Below, one piece after another: positions 14,883 through 22,697 of a stretch of 64,000 nt of DNA. The notes beneath the pieces are model-generated. The model ran no database searches and was not told where the DNA came from. It saw only the letters and a list, made by a program, of their open reading frames with translations. A program made the translations under genes and the position numbers. The stretch covers positions 38,450 to 102,449 of the IMG/VR virus record IMGVR_UViG_3300050821_005690; one strand, 5' to 3'. Origin of the DNA: a virus. Numbering within the stretch: position 1 is the first letter of the stretch; the number at the start of each line of letters is the position of its first letter.

Positions 14883-15194
14883 ATGACCTGGGAGCGCATG
14901 CTTGAGCGAATGAAGTGGCGCAGCCCGTTCGGCGATCTGCCTGATGCCTGGAAGGGCGGCCGGATGCGCCGCTCGTGCTGGCCTAAACGCGACGGCCTCG
15001 TTTGGCACATCTGGCACCACGACGACGTGGGTGACCAGAGTACATACGAGGGCGGCTTGTGTCAGGGGTGGGGTGGGCAGATCGGATGGGAGCATGCCGA
15101 GATCGTTTTGGTTAACGGCGACCAGCTACGCGATGGCACCATGTACTCCTCAACCGAAGGCGATAGGTTGGCGCAGGATTGGGAGATCGCCTGA
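14883..15194 (+). CDS. DUF2829/Tad2-like protein, 103 aa
   Basis: FGDLPDAWKGGRMRRSCW at the N-terminus and a closing DRLAQDWEIA match the two hallmarks of DUF2829 (family LKAGKKVRRxGW and DLLAEDWE). Members of this family include Tad2, which counters the Thoeris defence by binding its signal nucleotide. The central part diverges from what I know of Tad2, so ligand binding is an inference. It sits in the accessory run, where anti-defence genes would be expected. Confidence 0.5.
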   Translation: MTWERMLERMKWRSPFGDLPDAWKGGRMRRSCWPKRDGLVWHIWHHDDVGDQSTYEGGLCQGWGGQIGWEHAEIVLVNGDQLRDGTMYSSTEGDRLAQDWEIA

Positions 15195-15346
15195 TGACGC
15201 CGCTATGGTTCTGGCAAGAACTGTGGCAACCTGTGCTGGTGAACAACCGCATTGTAGATGACAACGTAGGGGCATGGATAGCTCACTTCAAACGCCATGG
15301 TTATCCTAGCTGGAAGGAATGGCAACTCAACAGGAGAGAGCAATGA
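15194..15346 (+). CDS. hypothetical Trp-rich protein, 50 aa
   Basis: TGATG overlap with the previous gene. Seven tryptophans in 50 residues (MTPLWFWQELWQPVLVNNR). Soluble or membrane-surface location possible. Unknown. Confidence 0.55.
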   Translation: MTPLWFWQELWQPVLVNNRIVDDNVGAWIAHFKRHGYPSWKEWQLNRREQ

Positions 15347-15371
15347 CACAGCAGCACCAGCGAGGTGTCTG

Positions 15372-15464
15372 ATGATGTCCACCGTGGCTTTGTGGGTGAT
15401 CGCAATCTCGGTCGCGTGGTTGGCGTTCCGGGCAACGCTTTGGTTCAATGACCATCCGGTGTGA
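15372..15464 (+). CDS. tiny membrane protein, 30 aa
   Basis: One hydrophobic helix (VALWVIAISVAWLAFRATLW) with GAGGT upstream. Directly precedes a second small membrane protein, and the pair could be lysis-related. Confidence 0.4.
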   Translation: MMSTVALWVIAISVAWLAFRATLWFNDHPV

Positions 15465-15468
15465 AATT

Positions 15469-15618
15469 GTGAGCGACATGATTCAGAGAATTGTAGTTTT
15501 TGTCCTGATATGCGCCGCCTTAGCCCCGGTTGCTCTCTTGTTTTGGCTGGCCGCTGCCGGTCTTTATGCGAGATGCGGCACTTGGCTGGCTCTAGTGGTA
15601 GGCGTGTGTGCGAAATAG
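15469..15618 (+). CDS. two-helix membrane protein, 49 aa (holin-like candidate)
   Basis: GTG start 4 nt after the previous stop. Two hydrophobic segments (IVVFVLICAALAPVALLFWL and TWLALVVGVCA) with a short charged loop between. Size and topology suit a small holin, but no lysis gene is adjacent, so this is a guess. Confidence 0.45.
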   Translation: MSDMIQRIVVFVLICAALAPVALLFWLAAAGLYARCGTWLALVVGVCAK

Positions 15619-15630
15619 TGCAATTCTGCC

Positions 15631-15660
15631 CTTGACACCGTTTCCCTGTGGTAATTAGTG
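15631..15660 (+). promoter_or_regulatory. candidate promoter (TTGACA)
   Basis: A perfect TTGACA (15632-15637) lies in the 68-nt gap before the 15687 gene, with TTAGTG 17 nt downstream. It is a plausible start for the transcript that runs into the terminase and virion genes. Confidence 0.4.
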
Positions 15661-15686
15661 TCACCGCTCACCCAAAAGGCTGGCCA

Positions 15687-15977
15687 ATGAAGCAGCGCCG
15701 TCGAACCCGCCTCTCTCGCGCTCTGAAGCTCGGGCTGGTGGCCCGCCAAGCGGAGACCCAGTTGGTGCCGCTAACGGCCGACGACCGTGATGAACGCTTG
15801 AGCCGGTCCGAGACCGATCGCCTCTTGATCGAAACCACAGCCAAGCTCAAGGACATGGTTGCCCTGTGCGATCGGCAGCGGGTCGAGCTGCGCTATCTGC
15901 GGGCGGTTTACACCGCCACCAGGGCCATACACGCGTCCGATCTCGATGCTTCGCTTTTGGAAAGGCAGGCCCCCTAG
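15687..15977 (+). CDS. hypothetical basic protein, 96 aa
   Basis: MKQRRRTRLSRALKLGLV start, then a long helix with heptad character (ETDRLLIETTAKLKDMVALC). First gene after the TTGACA site. Could be a regulator, but no HTH is evident. Confidence 0.6.
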   Translation: MKQRRRTRLSRALKLGLVARQAETQLVPLTADDRDERLSRSETDRLLIETTAKLKDMVALCDRQRVELRYLRAVYTATRAIHASDLDASLLERQAP

Positions 15978-16159
15978 TGGCAAAAAAAGCTAAGGCGAAG
16001 AAGCGGAAGTCCAAGCCGAAAGCCGAGAGGCGCAAATATGGCGGACGGCCGCAGAGCGGCATGGAAGCCTGGACGATCGAGGCCGACGCCCCATGGAAGC
16101 GCCTCGGGATCTCGCGGCGGACCTACTATCGGTGGAAGAAGCGAGGGAAGAAGGTGTGA
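15977..16159 (+). CDS. small HTH DNA-binding protein, 60 aa
   Basis: GTG start overlapping the previous TAG. A very basic N-terminus (KKAKAKKRKSKPKAERRKYG) is followed by PWKRLGISRRTYYRWKKRGK, which reads as the second and third helices of a helix-turn-helix. Probably binds DNA, perhaps as a regulator of the structural genes or a packaging aid. Confidence 0.6.
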   Translation: MAKKAKAKKRKSKPKAERRKYGGRPQSGMEAWTIEADAPWKRLGISRRTYYRWKKRGKKV

Positions 16160-16165
16160 TGATGC

Positions 16166-16399
16166 ATGGCTTCCATGTTGGCTGACGATATTGCGAAGGT
16201 GATGGCCGATGCGATGTTTGAGCGCATCCGCGATAACCTCCGCGCTCAAATCCTAGAGAAGATCGAGCCGGATATTCAGGCCTCGATCGACGCGGTGATG
16301 GAGACCTTCAAGGCGCGTGTCGCTGTCTGGAAGGATTACGCGCAGGACGAGCTAGTGGTCAAATTCCTTATCGAGGACCGTCGCGAGAACAAGAAGTGA
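16166..16399 (+). CDS. hypothetical helical protein, 77 aa
   Basis: Continuous amphipathic helices (DDIAKVMADAMFERIRDNLR). Unknown. GTGA junction with the next gene. Confidence 0.6.
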   Translation: MASMLADDIAKVMADAMFERIRDNLRAQILEKIEPDIQASIDAVMETFKARVAVWKDYAQDELVVKFLIEDRRENKK

Positions 16400-17019
16400 C
16401 CGACGACGCCCCCGTGGACCCACAGCCGTCTCGGCGTCATCTGTACGTCGCCTTCTCGGCCCGTAAGCAGGGCCAGTTTGTCTTTGGATGGTCGGTAACC
16501 ACCACCGACGACTGGGTCATACGTAGCGGCAAGGAAATCGAGGAGCTGTCATCCACGATCGAGAAAATCTTTGGCTATGATGAGAACTCGGTCGTCATCA
16601 TCAATTTCATGCGGATGGAGGAACCATTGACGGACGAACAGAAGCCGATGATCGTGACTCATGTGCCCCCGCCACCCATCAAGCCCCCGCCGTCTGCGGT
16701 CCCTGCGTTTGCTGGACCGCAGTTTGTGACACAGCCGCCCGCGCCGGACGCGACCGCCACCTCTTATGAGCCGCCGCCTGCCTACCCTTGGGACGGCCCC
16801 CCTGTGGTGCAGGATGATGTATCAGGGCCGATGGTTACATCGATCGAGCCGAAGCCGAAGGTCGACCTGCTCCGCCTGTGCGCTACCATTGTCGAGCTTC
16901 TCCACGACCTGTGTGCTGAGATGAGGTATTCGACGCCGTCGCACTCCTGGAGGGACATGCCTAAGATTCGGGACAAGATCGAACAGTTGCGCGACGAGTT
17001 GAGGGAGCTGACGAAATGA
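16396..17019 (+). CDS. hypothetical protein with Pro-rich linker, 207 aa
   Basis: An N-terminal alpha/beta domain (LYVAFSARKQGQFVFGWSVT) is followed by a Pro-rich linker (residues ~90-150) and a C-terminal helical domain (LLRLCATIVELLHDLCAEMR). GTG start, GTGA overlap. Not recognised. Confidence 0.6.
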   Translation: MTDDAPVDPQPSRRHLYVAFSARKQGQFVFGWSVTTTDDWVIRSGKEIEELSSTIEKIFGYDENSVVIINFMRMEEPLTDEQKPMIVTHVPPPPIKPPPSAVPAFAGPQFVTQPPAPDATATSYEPPPAYPWDGPPVVQDDVSGPMVTSIEPKPKVDLLRLCATIVELLHDLCAEMRYSTPSHSWRDMPKIRDKIEQLRDELRELTK

Positions 17020-17309
17020 AGCTCTTTGAGGACAGCCAGGGCTTCATCTTTGCGTTCGGCTTCGACATGAACGCGCGCAAGCCGCACCACAGTATGATCT
17101 GCTGGTGCGATCCCGAAACGAAGGAGTGGGAGGCTACCTCCGCCAATCAAGCCGGGTGGCTCACGGTGCCGACCACGATCTTGGCGCCGGAGTTCGTGTT
17201 CGAGAGCCGGGACCGCGCGATCGTGGCTTATCAACCGGGGCTGTGCATCGAGCTGCGGCGCCAGGGGAAGCCGTTCGTGTTTACCCTGTTCACTATGCAC
17301 GCGAGGTGA
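17016..17309 (+). CDS. hypothetical protein, 97 aa
   Basis: ATGA overlap. Beta-rich (QGFIFAFGFDMNARKPHHSM; FESRDRAIVAYQPGLC). No family recognised. Confidence 0.6.
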   Translation: MKLFEDSQGFIFAFGFDMNARKPHHSMICWCDPETKEWEATSANQAGWLTVPTTILAPEFVFESRDRAIVAYQPGLCIELRRQGKPFVFTLFTMHAR

Positions 17310-17319
17310 GAGTGAACGG

Positions 17320-17478
17320 ATGTCCTGGCCGCACGACAACGACGCGACCGAGCGCTACTTTGAAGCGGTGCACCGCCGGCATCGGCGGGAGTTATGGCTG
17401 TGGCGCGTCAAGATGTGTACCCTGGTCGTCGTTCTTGCCGCAGGCATTAAATACTTGGTGTGGGGATGGCTGATATGA
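17320..17478 (+). CDS. small membrane protein, 52 aa
   Basis: Basic N-terminal half (ERYFEAVHRRHRRELWLWRV), then one hydrophobic helix (MCTLVVVLAAGIKYLVWGWL). Its stop overlaps the start of the next, exported protein. Confidence 0.55.
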   Translation: MSWPHDNDATERYFEAVHRRHRRELWLWRVKMCTLVVVLAAGIKYLVWGWLI

Positions 17479-17837
17479 ACAGACGCGCTTTCCTATGGCT
17501 CGGCTCGATCGGTGCGGCAGTTGTCACCATGGGGCGCATCGGGCGTGACGCGCCGCTAGTCCACCCGGAGCAAGAGGTCTTTTTCGACGTTGGCTGGAAT
17601 ACGTATCCCAAGGTCTTCGCCTCCGCTGGCGAGGTCGTGACCTGCGAGAGTGGGCATTCGATCTGCACCTTCGCCGAGACGGTGAACATTGGCCAGTACC
17701 AGTTGCCGCACCACCTCGGCGAATGGAGGCAGGAAGAGCCGAAGATCGGGACCTTTCCCATGCCGGTCTGCGCGAAGTGCGGTTCGAAGTTCGTGCTCGA
17801 TAACGGCCATTTCCATTTCCATGGAGGCTGGCGATGA
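17475..17837 (+). CDS. exported protein with Tat-like leader, 120 aa
   Basis: MNRRAFLWLGSIGAAVVTMG is an RRxFL leader. The mature part ends with CAKCGSKFV and HFHFHGGW, a Cys/His group that may bind metal. One of four such leader proteins in the window. ATGA overlap with the preceding membrane protein. Confidence 0.6.
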   Translation: MNRRAFLWLGSIGAAVVTMGRIGRDAPLVHPEQEVFFDVGWNTYPKVFASAGEVVTCESGHSICTFAETVNIGQYQLPHHLGEWRQEEPKIGTFPMPVCAKCGSKFVLDNGHFHFHGGWR

Positions 17838-18211
17838 GACTGGTGGCTTGCGATTGCTCGGTTGGCGACTCGTGCCCGCAGGGAAAGACTGGGTTTGAAG
17901 TCCGGTGCAAAATCTTAGTTAAGGAGTCGGGGCGGAGAACGAAGCTTGATGCGAAGTTCACCGGCATCATCACCAAGGTAAAAGACGGCTCGGACGTCCC
18001 GGACGATGAGTGGATGGTGTTCCTGGCGAAGGACAACGCCTTCCCGGCGGCGCTAGCTTACTATCGCGCTCGCTGCGTTGGACTAGGTTGCGACACCGAA
18101 CAGATCGAGGCAATCGACCGTGCGATCGATCGCGTGAACGTCTGGCGAGCGTCTAATCCGGGCCGTTGCAAGACGCCGGATGCCAAGGGCGAGAAGCTTC
18201 TGGATGTCTGA
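17834..18211 (+). CDS. hypothetical protein, 125 aa
   Basis: Six cysteines (CDCSVGDSC near the N-terminus; RCVGLGC later). The central VPDDEWMVFLAKDNAFPAAL segment resembles a phage protein family of unknown role. ATGA overlap. Confidence 0.6.
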   Translation: MRLVACDCSVGDSCPQGKTGFEVRCKILVKESGRRTKLDAKFTGIITKVKDGSDVPDDEWMVFLAKDNAFPAALAYYRARCVGLGCDTEQIEAIDRAIDRVNVWRASNPGRCKTPDAKGEKLLDV

Positions 18212-18437
18212 CCGTCCATACAAAGAACAGCCATCTTACGGCAAGGACGGGATTACCTCGCCGTGGAACCCGATGTCGAAGGGAATGCAGAAGGGCTTGG
18301 AACTGGCGGCCTACATCTGCCGCATGTACGGCGATGGCGATCAGTGGGCCGATATGATCTTGAATTACGGCGAGCAGGTCCGCGCCCGCTGGTGGATGGA
18401 AAAGGAGAAGAAATTTGACCGTAACCGTAACCGTTGA
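18204..18437 (+). CDS. hypothetical protein, 77 aa
   Basis: Start ATG inside the previous gene's end. KGMQKGLELAAYICRMYGDG and YGEQVRARWWMEKE are helical. Overlaps the next gene by 23 nt. Unknown. Confidence 0.55.
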   Translation: MSDRPYKEQPSYGKDGITSPWNPMSKGMQKGLELAAYICRMYGDGDQWADMILNYGEQVRARWWMEKEKKFDRNRNR

Positions 18438-18912
18438 TCTTGCCGATCTGGAGCGCATCATCTTTGCCGCCTCGGCGGTAAAGCAGATCGAGGCCTCACT
18501 GGCGGCGTTCAAGCGCGATCCGTTCGTGCAGCCGCATCTTGAGTTCACTGACGCGGCGAAGCGCCTGGAGGGTGCCATGAACCATGCCAAGCGTGCCGCG
18601 CGCGCAAGAGAGGACACCCTGATCGACTACAACGAGCCGCCGAACAAGGTGGAGATGGCGGCACTAAAAAGAGTTTTCGACGAGAAACTGCCGTTCATGT
18701 TCATCAAGGCAAACGAGAAAGCCCCGGACCCGAAATTGAACGAGGTCATGTCGGTCTTCGACCGCTTGGAGGCCAAGGGCCTAGTTCGCATGGGGCAGGT
18801 TGTGACGGGGATTGTTTGGGCCGGTCATAATCATCCAGACCTGCGGAAGGAGGCTAAGTTCGCCGTCGCCTTGACCGATCGCGGGATGGACATAGCCAGG
18901 GAGATCGCATGA
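18415..18912 (+). CDS. hypothetical protein, 165 aa
   Basis: TTG start supported by a strong AAAAGGAGAAG. Helical N-terminal half, and a C-terminal part (VFDRLEAKGLVRMGQVV...ALTDRGMDIAREIA) that reads like a winged helix. Possibly DNA-binding. Confidence 0.55.
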   Translation: MTVTVTVDLADLERIIFAASAVKQIEASLAAFKRDPFVQPHLEFTDAAKRLEGAMNHAKRAARAREDTLIDYNEPPNKVEMAALKRVFDEKLPFMFIKANEKAPDPKLNEVMSVFDRLEAKGLVRMGQVVTGIVWAGHNHPDLRKEAKFAVALTDRGMDIAREIA

Positions 18913-19454
18913 CCGACGCAAGGTTCCCCGACTGGCCCAAGATTAGTGAGGCCCTTCGCGAGAAGGCGAAGGAATTGTGCCGCGATCTAGCGGTCGATCT
19001 TAACCCGAGCATCGAGGGGCTTGTGCTTACCGCGCTGCGGGCGGCGCACTTCGATGCTTACCGGGATGAATTTAAGGCGAAGGTCGAGGCCAAAGGGGCA
19101 TGGGCGGAGTTGGAGGTCGCAAAGCAAGTCATGCGGGGTGAAGGCTTCACGGATGAGATGCTTGACTTGGTTTGCGGCATCCCGGGCTTCAAGGCGCCTG
19201 TCGCCACTATGGCGGACGGCAAAGAAGCTGTCTGCGTGGAGTATATGGCTGGGCTTAACCCAAGGCCGCTTTCGGCCTATTTTCTAGAGCGGGTCCGGGA
19301 GGCTATTGAAATTTCGGCCAGGGTCGGAGCATTAGAGATGCTTAAGGCCGAGGGGAAGGGCGATGTCGCTGCCGTACAGGGTGTCGAGAAAGAAGCTGCC
19401 GCCGAGTCCGCTGACGCGCAAACGGGCTTCGCCTTCGGTGACGCCGCCGGGTGA
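18909..19454 (+). CDS. hypothetical protein upstream of terminase, 181 aa
   Basis: Helical protein directly before the large terminase gene (6 nt gap). Position makes it a candidate terminase small subunit, but no helix-turn-helix can be seen and a hydrophilic Ala/Glu-rich tail follows residue 150. Treat the role as unknown. Confidence 0.6.
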   Translation: MTDARFPDWPKISEALREKAKELCRDLAVDLNPSIEGLVLTALRAAHFDAYRDEFKAKVEAKGAWAELEVAKQVMRGEGFTDEMLDLVCGIPGFKAPVATMADGKEAVCVEYMAGLNPRPLSAYFLERVREAIEISARVGALEMLKAEGKGDVAAVQGVEKEAAAESADAQTGFAFGDAAG

Positions 19455-19460
19455 GGCGCC

Positions 19461-21206
19461 GTGAAGTACCAGGAACTGCTCAAGCTCGGGAACCTGAACG
19501 AACTGTTCTTGGCCGCGACCCACGCGAAGCGGGCGAACTCCATGATCGATCGCGAGGACCTTGAGAACGATTTTTTGATGTTTCTGGAGGCTGCATGGCC
19601 GTCGATCGACTCGGCGCCGTTTCAATCGTGCTGGGCGATTGATGCGATGGCCCAGCACCTTGAGGCGGTCACGCTCGGTCATATCAAGCGGCTGCTGATC
19701 AACATTCCGCCCCGCTGCGCGAAGACGAACACGGCCTCGATCTGCTGGAACGCCTGGATATGGGCGCGCTCGCAGCAGAGCTTCGTCAGCGGCCCGCAGG
19801 TCAAGTTCCTAAGCGCCAGCTATAATTCAGCCTTGTCGTTGATGGCCTCCAACAAGACCCGACGTCTGATCATGAGCCCGTTCTATCAGGCGCTTTGGGG
19901 CGATCGATTCACGCTGCGGCTCGATCAGAACAGCAAGTCCCAGTTCGATAACACGGTCGGCGGCTCGCGCATCGCCACCTCGGTCCGTGGCTCGCTGCTC
20001 GGTCTGGGCGGCGATGTGATCTGCGTCGACGACCCACACAACACCGAGACCGAGAAGAAGATCGAGACCGATGCCGATCGGCGCGTTGTGGCTTCTTGGT
20101 ATCAAGAGCTTCATGGCACGCGCCTCAATAATCCGAAGCTCACGCCGCTCGTGGTGGTAATGCAGCGCCTGCACAAAGGCGATCTTTCTGGCATCATCCT
20201 CGACGGTTCCGAGCCATTTGTGCACGTCATGGTCCCGATGGAGTTCGACAGTCGGCGGCGGAGCGTCACTGTGATCCTCCCGCAACTCGATTACGAGGGG
20301 AAGGAACCCACCCCGTGGGCGGACCCCAGGACCGATGACGACGAGCTTATGTGGCCGGAGCGGTTCGGGCACCGTGAGTTGGAGCGCATGAAGCATCTGC
20401 TGGGGCCGTACATGGCGGCGGGGCGTTTACAGCAGAGTCCCATCGCCAAAGGCGGAGCAATCCTCAAGCGCGGCTGGTGGAAGCTGTGGGACATGGATGT
20501 AGCTCGCACCTATGGCCTGGAATGGGCCGAGGGTGGCCGGAAGGAGTTCCCGGAGTGCAGCTTCATCTGCGGGAGCCTCGACACCTCGTACGGGGAAAAG
20601 GACGAAAATAACTTCAACGCTCTGACGGTCTGGGGGGTGTGGGTCGATCACAATAAGAATCGCCGGGCGATGCTCATGTTCGCCTGGGCGAAGCGCCTGC
20701 CGCTGCACGGTCAAGTGCTCACGCCTCGGCCCAACGAGGCCGGGGTGAATTTCCGGGCCCGGCAGCAAAGGGAATGGGGACTGGTCGAGTGGGTCGCCGA
20801 CACCTGCCGCCGGTACAAGGTCCATCGCCTGCTGATCGAGGATAAGACCAGGGGGCACGACGTGGCGAACGAATTACGGCGCCTGTACGCCCGCGAGAAC
20901 TTCGGCATCGAGATGATCTCGGTAAACAAGATAGACAAGGTCTCCCGCACCCATTCGGTGGTTTCGCTTTTCGTCGATGACGTGGTATGGGCGCCGGAAA
21001 CGAAGTGGTCGGAAGAGGTGCTCGACCAATGCGAATACTTCCCGCGGCACGATCATGACGATCTGCACGACACGGTGACACAGTTCTTGAATTGGGCTAG
21101 AGAGCGCGGCATCTTATTGCGTGGCGACGAGATGAGCGCGGCTCTTGAGGATGAGGCGGCTTACAAGCCGAAGGATCATGGCGTCGCCGAGCATTACGGG
21201 GTTTGA
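19461..21206 (+). CDS. terL: terminase large subunit, 581 aa
   Basis: ATPase-nuclease motor that packages phage DNA into the procapsid through the portal. The ATP-binding loop is NIPPRCAKT (residues 81-89), and the Walker B is VICVDDPH (186-193). The RNase H-like nuclease has acidic clusters at SLDTSYGEKD (372-381), LLIEDKTRG (457-465) and HDHDDLHDT (530-538). The residues before the Lys-Thr are Cys-Ala instead of the more usual small/Gly pair. GTG start. Length is typical of the family. Confidence 0.93.
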   Translation: MKYQELLKLGNLNELFLAATHAKRANSMIDREDLENDFLMFLEAAWPSIDSAPFQSCWAIDAMAQHLEAVTLGHIKRLLINIPPRCAKTNTASICWNAWIWARSQQSFVSGPQVKFLSASYNSALSLMASNKTRRLIMSPFYQALWGDRFTLRLDQNSKSQFDNTVGGSRIATSVRGSLLGLGGDVICVDDPHNTETEKKIETDADRRVVASWYQELHGTRLNNPKLTPLVVVMQRLHKGDLSGIILDGSEPFVHVMVPMEFDSRRRSVTVILPQLDYEGKEPTPWADPRTDDDELMWPERFGHRELERMKHLLGPYMAAGRLQQSPIAKGGAILKRGWWKLWDMDVARTYGLEWAEGGRKEFPECSFICGSLDTSYGEKDENNFNALTVWGVWVDHNKNRRAMLMFAWAKRLPLHGQVLTPRPNEAGVNFRARQQREWGLVEWVADTCRRYKVHRLLIEDKTRGHDVANELRRLYARENFGIEMISVNKIDKVSRTHSVVSLFVDDVVWAPETKWSEEVLDQCEYFPRHDHDDLHDTVTQFLNWARERGILLRGDEMSAALEDEAAYKPKDHGVAEHYGV

Positions 21207-21222
21207 CCACGACATCCTGCGC

Positions 21223-21282
21223 ATGATCGTCGTCCTGATTGTGCTCGGGATTATTATCTGGCCGGCCTCCCGATGGCCCTAA
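21223..21282 (+). CDS. possible 19-aa hydrophobic peptide
   Basis: MIVVLIVLGIIIWPASRWP is a plausible single membrane helix in the 66-nt gap after the terminase, but the frame is too short for any firm support. Confidence 0.2.
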   Translation: MIVVLIVLGIIIWPASRWP

Positions 21283-21479
21283 GCCCTCGGCCGAAGCCGT
21301 GGCGGGTCCGGGTCCGGCGCGTCATAGAGACCTGGATCGAGGTGAGTGCGCACAGTGCGACCGAGGCCGAGGGGCTAGCGGCCAACTATCCGCAAGTGGT
21401 GTCCGTCTTCGTTGGGTCCACCATCCGGGCCGATCTAAAGGACGCTGAACCGAGGGACATAGGAGTCGAGGATGAGTGA
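21273..21479 (+). CDS. hypothetical protein, 68 aa
   Basis: RVRVRRVIETWIEVSAHSAT with AEGLAANYPQVVSV has the beta-beta-alpha-beta pattern of small DUF-type phage proteins. Unknown. Confidence 0.6.
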   Translation: MALSPRPKPWRVRVRRVIETWIEVSAHSATEAEGLAANYPQVVSVFVGSTIRADLKDAEPRDIGVEDE

Positions 21480-21750
21480 CGTTGGAGCCATGAACGGGTT
21501 GCCGCCCGCGGCGGCGGTTTCAGTGAATGCCGTAGCGATCGAATTAGTCGAGAGGCATCTTGCGGCGCTCAAGCGTGGCGAAACCAATACGGTTGCTATC
21601 ATCTCGGTTGACCATCAGGGCCAGACGGTCACCAATTGGGCGGGACCGCGACTCGGCGACGTCTATATCGGTTGTGCGACGATCCACCGAAAGCTCATGG
21701 ATGGGTTCATCGCCCCGCCGCTGCAATCGCGGATTTTGCGTCCGCGCTGA
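21472..21750 (+). CDS. hypothetical protein, 92 aa
   Basis: Helix (VAIELVERHLAALKRGETN) followed by beta strands. Overlaps the previous gene by 8 nt. Not recognised. Confidence 0.55.
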   Translation: MSDVGAMNGLPPAAAVSVNAVAIELVERHLAALKRGETNTVAIISVDHQGQTVTNWAGPRLGDVYIGCATIHRKLMDGFIAPPLQSRILRPR

Positions 21751-21818
21751 AGGCTACGCTTCCTTCGACTTTCCCCGCGATTCGGGGTAAGACTTGCCCT
21801 TCGAGGGGGCGCGGTCCG

Positions 21819-22208
21819 ATGGCTGACACGTTCTACATCCTGCGGAAGCTGGTGAGCGAAGTTAAGTACAAGCCCGGCTGGACTTTCCGCATTGTTAACG
21901 AAGACGACGCGCTTCGCCTCGTGATCACCGACACGAAGTGTGTGGATGCGTACAATTCTGCGCAGCAGATGCCGCTGTCCCACTTTCATCCTGTCCCGAT
22001 CGCGACCTACAACGAGAAGACATGGAAGCGGTGGATTTATGAGCAATGCCGCCGCGTCGAGAACCATGAGATAGGTGAATGGCTGCGGTGGGGCGAGGAT
22101 CGGCCGTTTGCCCCGCTTCACGGCCCCGGCGAGGATCCCTATACGGTTCACGAGTACCGCGACGAGGGCGATGCCAGAATCACTCAAGATGGATCAATGC
22201 GGCAATGA
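21819..22208 (+). CDS. conserved phage protein, 129 aa
   Basis: ATG preceded by GAGGGGG. VKYKPGWTFRIVNEDDALRL, LSHFHPVPIATYNEKTWKRW and RPFAPLHGPGEDPYTVHEY match a widespread phage protein of unknown function that is commonly found near packaging genes. Confidence 0.7.
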   Translation: MADTFYILRKLVSEVKYKPGWTFRIVNEDDALRLVITDTKCVDAYNSAQQMPLSHFHPVPIATYNEKTWKRWIYEQCRRVENHEIGEWLRWGEDRPFAPLHGPGEDPYTVHEYRDEGDARITQDGSMRQ

Positions 22209-22486
22209 CCGACATTTCTCCAGCAATGCGCAAGGCCCTAAACGAGGTCGAGGCGGCGCTGTCGCCTCTGCCCGAGGGATACACGGTCGAGCCGACGGCG
22301 AACGGCAATGCGATCATTGTCGCCTGCAAGTACCCGGAGCCTGAAGGCTTAGGCTTTGCTATCACTGAGCTTGAAATCAAGGACGGCAAGCACGTCGAGC
22401 GGGCGGTCGAAAACTTTGGCCCCTTGATGCGCGCCGTGGAAACGGGGAATCGGTCGGATGGATCGAAAACCAGTTACCTCCAGTAA
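22205..22486 (+). CDS. hypothetical protein, 93 aa
   Basis: ATGA overlap. MTDISPAMRKALNEVEAALS, then a beta sheet region. Overlaps the KTSC gene by 29 nt. Unknown. Confidence 0.55.
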   Translation: MTDISPAMRKALNEVEAALSPLPEGYTVEPTANGNAIIVACKYPEPEGLGFAITELEIKDGKHVERAVENFGPLMRAVETGNRSDGSKTSYLQ

Positions 22487-22688
22487 TATCGCCAGCGTCG
22501 GCTACGATCCCGCCACGCGCGAGCTAGAGGTTGAGTTCAAGGGTGGCAAGGGGAAGCTCGGCACGGGGCCGGTCTACCGATATGCGGATGTGCCGCAAGA
22601 GACCTATGATGCGTTCATGGGGCATGATTCGAAGGGGGCGTTCCACCATGCGTCGATCAAGGGCAAGTTCAGCTACACGAAGCTCTGA
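22458..22688 (+). CDS. KTSC-domain protein, 76 aa
   Basis: SSNIASVGYDPATRELEVEF, YRYADVP, and a closing IKGKFSYTKL match the KTSC domain, a short family found in phages and in bacterial RNA/lysyl-tRNA-synthetase-linked proteins. Its biochemical role is not established. Confidence 0.8.
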   Translation: MDRKPVTSSNIASVGYDPATRELEVEFKGGKGKLGTGPVYRYADVPQETYDAFMGHDSKGAFHHASIKGKFSYTKL

Positions 22689-22697
22689 GCGGCTTTA

